Shown here: positions 60,780-64,000 of the stretch, in pieces
How positions within the stretch are numbered: position 1 is the stretch's first letter
Layout: each line of letters begins with the position of its first letter
Source: Novosphingobium sp. SG751A
Lineage (GTDB): Bacteria; Pseudomonadota; Alphaproteobacteria; Sphingomonadales; Sphingomonadaceae
Direction: 5' to 3'
NCBI RefSeq assembly: GCF_013149295.1
Contig: NZ_JABGCB010000014.1
Location: 62,001-126,000 of the forward strand
Length of the DNA: 64,000 nt
The notes under the pieces: generated by a model
What the model was told of the DNA's origin: nothing
What the model saw: the letters and a program-made list of their open reading frames with translations, nothing else
Database searches by the model: none
Position numbers and translations under genes: made by a program

Positions 60780-63700
60780 ATGCTTGGCGCGCGGGTGCTG
60801 GTTCTGGCGGTCATGCTTTATCTGGGCGCGCTGGCCTGGGTGGGCTGGCGCGCGGACCGGCTTTCGGGGCGCGAGGATCGCCGCTGGGGGGGCCTGCGCT
60901 ATGGCCTGTCGCTGGCCACGCTCTGTTCGGCATGGACCTATTTCGGCGCGGTGGGCGATGCCAGCGGGGGCAGCTGGCTGTTTGTCGCCAATGCGCTGGG
61001 GCCGGTGCTGGCGCTGACGGTGTTTGCGCCGGTGTGGCGCCGCATCGCGGTGCTGGCCAAGCAGGAGAACGTCGGCTCGCTGGCCGATTTCCTCGCCGCG
61101 CGCTTTGGCAAGAGCCGCCCGCTGGGCATTGTCGTGACGCTGGTGGCAACGCTGGGCACGCTGCCCTATATCGCGCTGCAACTTGCGGTGTTGCGACAGG
61201 TGTGGGCCTATGCCGCAGGGCATGACAGCACGGCCAGCGTGACGGCATGGCCGCTGTTTCTGGCGCTGGTGGCGATGACCATCGTGTTCGGCACGCGCTC
61301 GCCCAATCTGACGCGCCACGCGCGCGGCTTTGTCAGCATGATCGCGGTGGAATCGCTGGTGAAGCTTTCGGGCCTGATCGCGGTGGCCGGTTTCTGCCTA
61401 TGGTCGCTGGGCGGGATGCGGCCTCTTGCGCATCTCCCACCTTTCGCGGGCGGCTCGCTTTCCACCTTCCTCATCCTCACTTTCCTTTGCACCGTCACCA
61501 GCTTTACCCTGCCGCGCCAGTTCCACCTTGGCTTTGTCGCGCTGGAGCGGACCGAGGATATTGCCGGCGCGCGCTGGAGCGTGCCGGCCTATTTCGGCCT
61601 CTGGGTGCTGGCCACGATGGTGATTGCGGGGGGCATCCGCGGCGGGCTGGGCGTGGGCGGGGTCAGCCCCTATCTGCAAATGCTGGCCATGCCCGCCGCG
61701 CGGGGGGATTACGGCATTGCGCTGCTGGCATGGCTGGGCGGGGTGTCGGCGGGCGGGGCGATGGTGGTGGTCGAACTGACCGCGATTTCGGCCATGGTGT
61801 CGAACGAGATCGTGCTGCCGCTGCTGCACGGGCGGCTGCGCGAAAGATTGCTGATGCGGCCCGATCACGACGGCGTGGGGGGCGAGATCCTGCTGGTGCG
61901 GCGCATCACTGTGGTGGCGGTCGCGCTGATGGCATGGGCCTATTACATCGGGGTCAAGAGCATCGAGGGGCCGACCGAACTGGGCCTGACCGCGCTGACC
62001 GCCTTTGCGCAATTGGTGCCGCCGCTGATCGGGGGGATATACTGGCGGCGGGGTCATGCAAATGGCGCGCTGGCGGGGGTATGCGCGGGGGTGGCGGTCT
62101 GGACGGTGGCGATTGCTGCGCCTGCTTTCTTTGCTCCGCCCGATATGGGGGCTGATGTCTGGATGGCCCTGCCTTGGGAAATTGGGCGGGGAGGGCTGGC
62201 GCGCTGGGCCATCCTGCTCAGTCTGGTGGTCAATATCGCCTGTTATGTCGGCTTTTCGCTGCTGGCCCGCCCGCGCCTGATCGACCTGATACAGGCCGGC
62301 AGTTTCGTGGCCGCCGGCGATCCCGCGCGCGATTCGGGGCGTCTGGCGATTGATGCCAGCCTTGGCGATCTGCGCCGCCTGCTCCGGCAATTTCTGGGCG
62401 AGGAGGAGGCGGGGCGGGCGGTGCTGGACATTGCCATGGCGGCGCGGCGCGGGGCGATAGGCGATGATCAGCCCGTTTCGCCCAACATGGTCCGCGCGGC
62501 TGAAAGGGTGCTGGCGGGCGTGATCGGGGCGCCATCGGCGCGCAATGTGGTGGCCATCGCGCTGGCCTCGGGCGAGCGCGATGCGACCGAGATCGGACGC
62601 CTGCTGGACGAGGCGGGCCATGCCGTTCATTTCAGCCGCGAATTGTTGCAGACCACGCTGGAAAGCCTGCCCCAAGGGGTCTGCGTGGTCGATGACGGGG
62701 CGCGGGTGGTGGCGTGGAATGCGCGCTTCTTCGCGCTGCTGGGGCTGACGGGGCAGGGGATGGACCATCAGGGGCTGCATATGGGCCGCTCGCTGGAGGA
62801 TGCGCTGGTGCAGGCGGGAGAGGCGGCGATGGTGGCCACCGGATGGCGCGCGGCGCAGGCCACCGGCAAGGCGCTGGCGCAGGAACTTGCGCTGGGCGAC
62901 GGGCGCGTGGTCAGCCTTGCCGGGCGGGCGCTGGCGGGGGGTGATTACCTGCTGATCCTGACCGACATCACCGAGCAGAAACAGGCCGAACAGATGCTGG
63001 AAAGCCGGGTCGAGGAGCGCACTTCCGCGCTGAACGAGGCGCGCAGGCAGGCCGAGCAGGCATCAGGCTCGCAAAGGCGCTTTGTCGCGGCGGCCAGCCA
63101 TGATCTGGTGCAACCGATGCATGCCGCGCGCCTGTTTATCGGCAATGCGCTGCTGTCGGTCGACGATCCCGAGCAGCGCGATCTGCTGACCAAGGCCGAT
63201 CAGGCGGTCGAGGGTGCGCATCGCCTGCTTCACGCGCTGCTCAAACTCTCTCAGCTCGAACTGGGCGCGTTGCGGCCCCAGCCGCAGCCGGTCGATGCCG
63301 GGGCCTTGCTGCTCTCGCTGGGCGCCGAGTTTGAGCCGATGGCCAAGGCCCGCCATTTGCAGCTGGTGATCCTGCCCACCGCGCGCTGGATCAGGACCGA
63401 CCGTGATCTGCTGCGCTCGATTCTGCAAAATCTGATCGTCAATGCGCTGCGCTATACGCCCCGTGGCCGCGTGGTGGTGCTGGCGCGGGTGCGCGGCGAT
63501 CATCTGCGGCTAGAGGTGCGCGACAGCGGCGTTGGCATTGCCGATGAGCAATTGCCCGCCGCCTTCCGCGAATTCACCCGCCTGGCCCAGGGTCAGGATA
63601 TGGCCGAGGGCGCGGGGCTGGGCCTGTCCATCGTGGCGCGCATCGCGCAGGCGCTGGGCCATGGGGTCGAGGTGGCATCGCGGCCCGGACGGGGCAGCAC

Positions 63701-64000
63701 CTTTGCCGTCAGCGTGCCCCTGACCGCGCCCGCGCCGCGCCTTGCCCCCGCGCCCGCGCCCGCCTTTGACCTTGGCGGGATGAGCGTGCTGTGCCTTGAC
63801 GATGACGAGGATGTGCTGGCGGGCACCAGCGCGCTGATCGCCCGCTGGGGCGCGATGGTCACGCCTTGCGCCAGCATCGCCGCCGTGCCGGGCGAAGGGC
63901 GGTGGGATGTGGCGATTGCCGATTACAAGCTGGGAGCCAGCAAAAGCGATGGCGACGGGCTGAGCCTGCTGCGCGCCATCGCGGACCGTTGCGGCGCGCG
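60780..64000 (+). CDS. PutP-fused hybrid sensor histidine kinase (3' end outside window)
   Basis: At least 1073 aa are visible. The first 550 residues are a sodium/solute symporter-like (SLC5, PutP) domain with about 12 membrane segments, starting MLGARVLVLAVMLYLGALAW. A PAS-like domain follows (LESLPQGVCVVDDGARVVAW), then a HisKA domain with the phospho-His in AAASHDLVQPMHAARLF. A HATPase domain has ILQNLIVNALRYTPRGR and GAGLGLSIVARIAQALG. A receiver domain begins VLCLDDDEDVL and is cut by the window end. The layout is like CbrA. It may sense a solute it binds or transports. Confidence 0.88.
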   Translation, partial: MLGARVLVLAVMLYLGALAWVGWRADRLSGREDRRWGGLRYGLSLATLCSAWTYFGAVGDASGGSWLFVANALGPVLALTVFAPVWRRIAVLAKQENVGSLADFLAARFGKSRPLGIVVTLVATLGTLPYIALQLAVLRQVWAYAAGHDSTASVTAWPLFLALVAMTIVFGTRSPNLTRHARGFVSMIAVESLVKLSGLIAVAGFCLWSLGGMRPLAHLPPFAGGSLSTFLILTFLCTVTSFTLPRQFHLGFVALERTEDIAGARWSVPAYFGLWVLATMVIAGGIRGGLGVGGVSPYLQMLAMPAARGDYGIALLAWLGGVSAGGAMVVVELTAISAMVSNEIVLPLLHGRLRERLLMRPDHDGVGGEILLVRRITVVAVALMAWAYYIGVKSIEGPTELGLTALTAFAQLVPPLIGGIYWRRGHANGALAGVCAGVAVWTVAIAAPAFFAPPDMGADVWMALPWEIGRGGLARWAILLSLVVNIACYVGFSLLARPRLIDLIQAGSFVAAGDPARDSGRLAIDASLGDLRRLLRQFLGEEEAGRAVLDIAMAARRGAIGDDQPVSPNMVRAAERVLAGVIGAPSARNVVAIALASGERDATEIGRLLDEAGHAVHFSRELLQTTLESLPQGVCVVDDGARVVAWNARFFALLGLTGQGMDHQGLHMGRSLEDALVQAGEAAMVATGWRAAQATGKALAQELALGDGRVVSLAGRALAGGDYLLILTDITEQKQAEQMLESRVEERTSALNEARRQAEQASGSQRRFVAAASHDLVQPMHAARLFIGNALLSVDDPEQRDLLTKADQAVEGAHRLLHALLKLSQLELGALRPQPQPVDAGALLLSLGAEFEPMAKARHLQLVILPTARWIRTDRDLLRSILQNLIVNALRYTPRGRVVVLARVRGDHLRLEVRDSGVGIADEQLPAAFREFTRLAQGQDMAEGAGLGLSIVARIAQALGHGVEVASRPGRGSTFAVSVPLTAPAPRLAPAPAPAFDLGGMSVLCLDDDEDVLAGTSALIARWGAMVTPCASIAAVPGEGRWDVAIADYKLGASKSDGDGLSLLRAIADRCGA

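Overview
The window is a high-GC, gene-dense chromosomal segment from an alphaproteobacterium. The best guess is a sphingomonad of the Novosphingobium or Sphingobium type. This rests on the hisZ next to purA, a PhoK-type alkaline phosphatase, the hemC-hemD-mitofilin-like block divergent from tsaD-gpsA, cbb3 oxidase genes beside an FnrL regulator, and codon use rich in GCC, CTG and GAT. The genus is inference. No insertion sequence, prophage, integrase, CRISPR array, tRNA or rRNA was seen, so the segment reads as core chromosome.

Region 1 (1-12034) is a flagellar locus. flgBCDEFGHI run leftwards (flgI is cut by the window edge). A MotA/MotB-like pair, flgA, flgM, flgN, a lytic transglycosylase, flhA and fliA run rightwards. 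Three near-perfect sigma-54 promoters stand before flgB, flgA and the transglycosylase. With fliA/flgM present, this suggests a two-step sigma-54 then sigma-28 hierarchy. Several parts look minimal: a 271-aa hook protein, a 119-aa FlgD, a FlgH without a lipobox cysteine, and a MotB-like protein with no obvious OmpA domain.

Region 2 (12189-26221) is a microaerobic respiration block. It holds fnrL, ompW, ccoNOQP, ccoGHIS, a small Cys-rich protein, hemN and a DsbD-type reductase. A consensus FNR box precedes ccoN, and weaker ones precede ompW and hemN. A further FNR box lies between dsbD and hemN, where no protein gene could use it. It sits about 41.5 bp before what looks like a small RNA ending in an intrinsic terminator.

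Region 3 (26348-38669) holds phoK, a UbiH-family monooxygenase, a mitofilin-like protein, hemD, hemC, tsaD, gpsA, a polysaccharide flippase, a helix-hairpin-helix membrane protein and uvrB. Region 4 (38900-43042) is a four-gene set: permuted ATP-grasp, Alpha-E, transglutaminase and the proteasome-like Anbu. It is a known but poorly understood peptide synthesis and hydrolysis module. Region 5 (43046-52882) has a creatininase-family protein, an extensin-like lipoprotein, serC-serA with a structured leader, hisZ, a divergent HxlR/SDR pair, a hydrolase and purA. Region 6 (53027-64000) has a MarR-type regulator with an extra N-terminal domain, a GDYXXLXY/DUF2157 membrane pair, two tandem DUF4139 proteins, another MarR regulator, a ureohydrolase, and a PutP-fused hybrid histidine kinase cut by the window end.

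A dispersed intergenic repeat family recurs four times just after stop codons (12048, 23683, 36238, 47769). Two copies are about 235 bp with matching 46-nt inverted arms and an inner inverted pair. This family and the putative FNR-controlled small RNA are the least explained features here.
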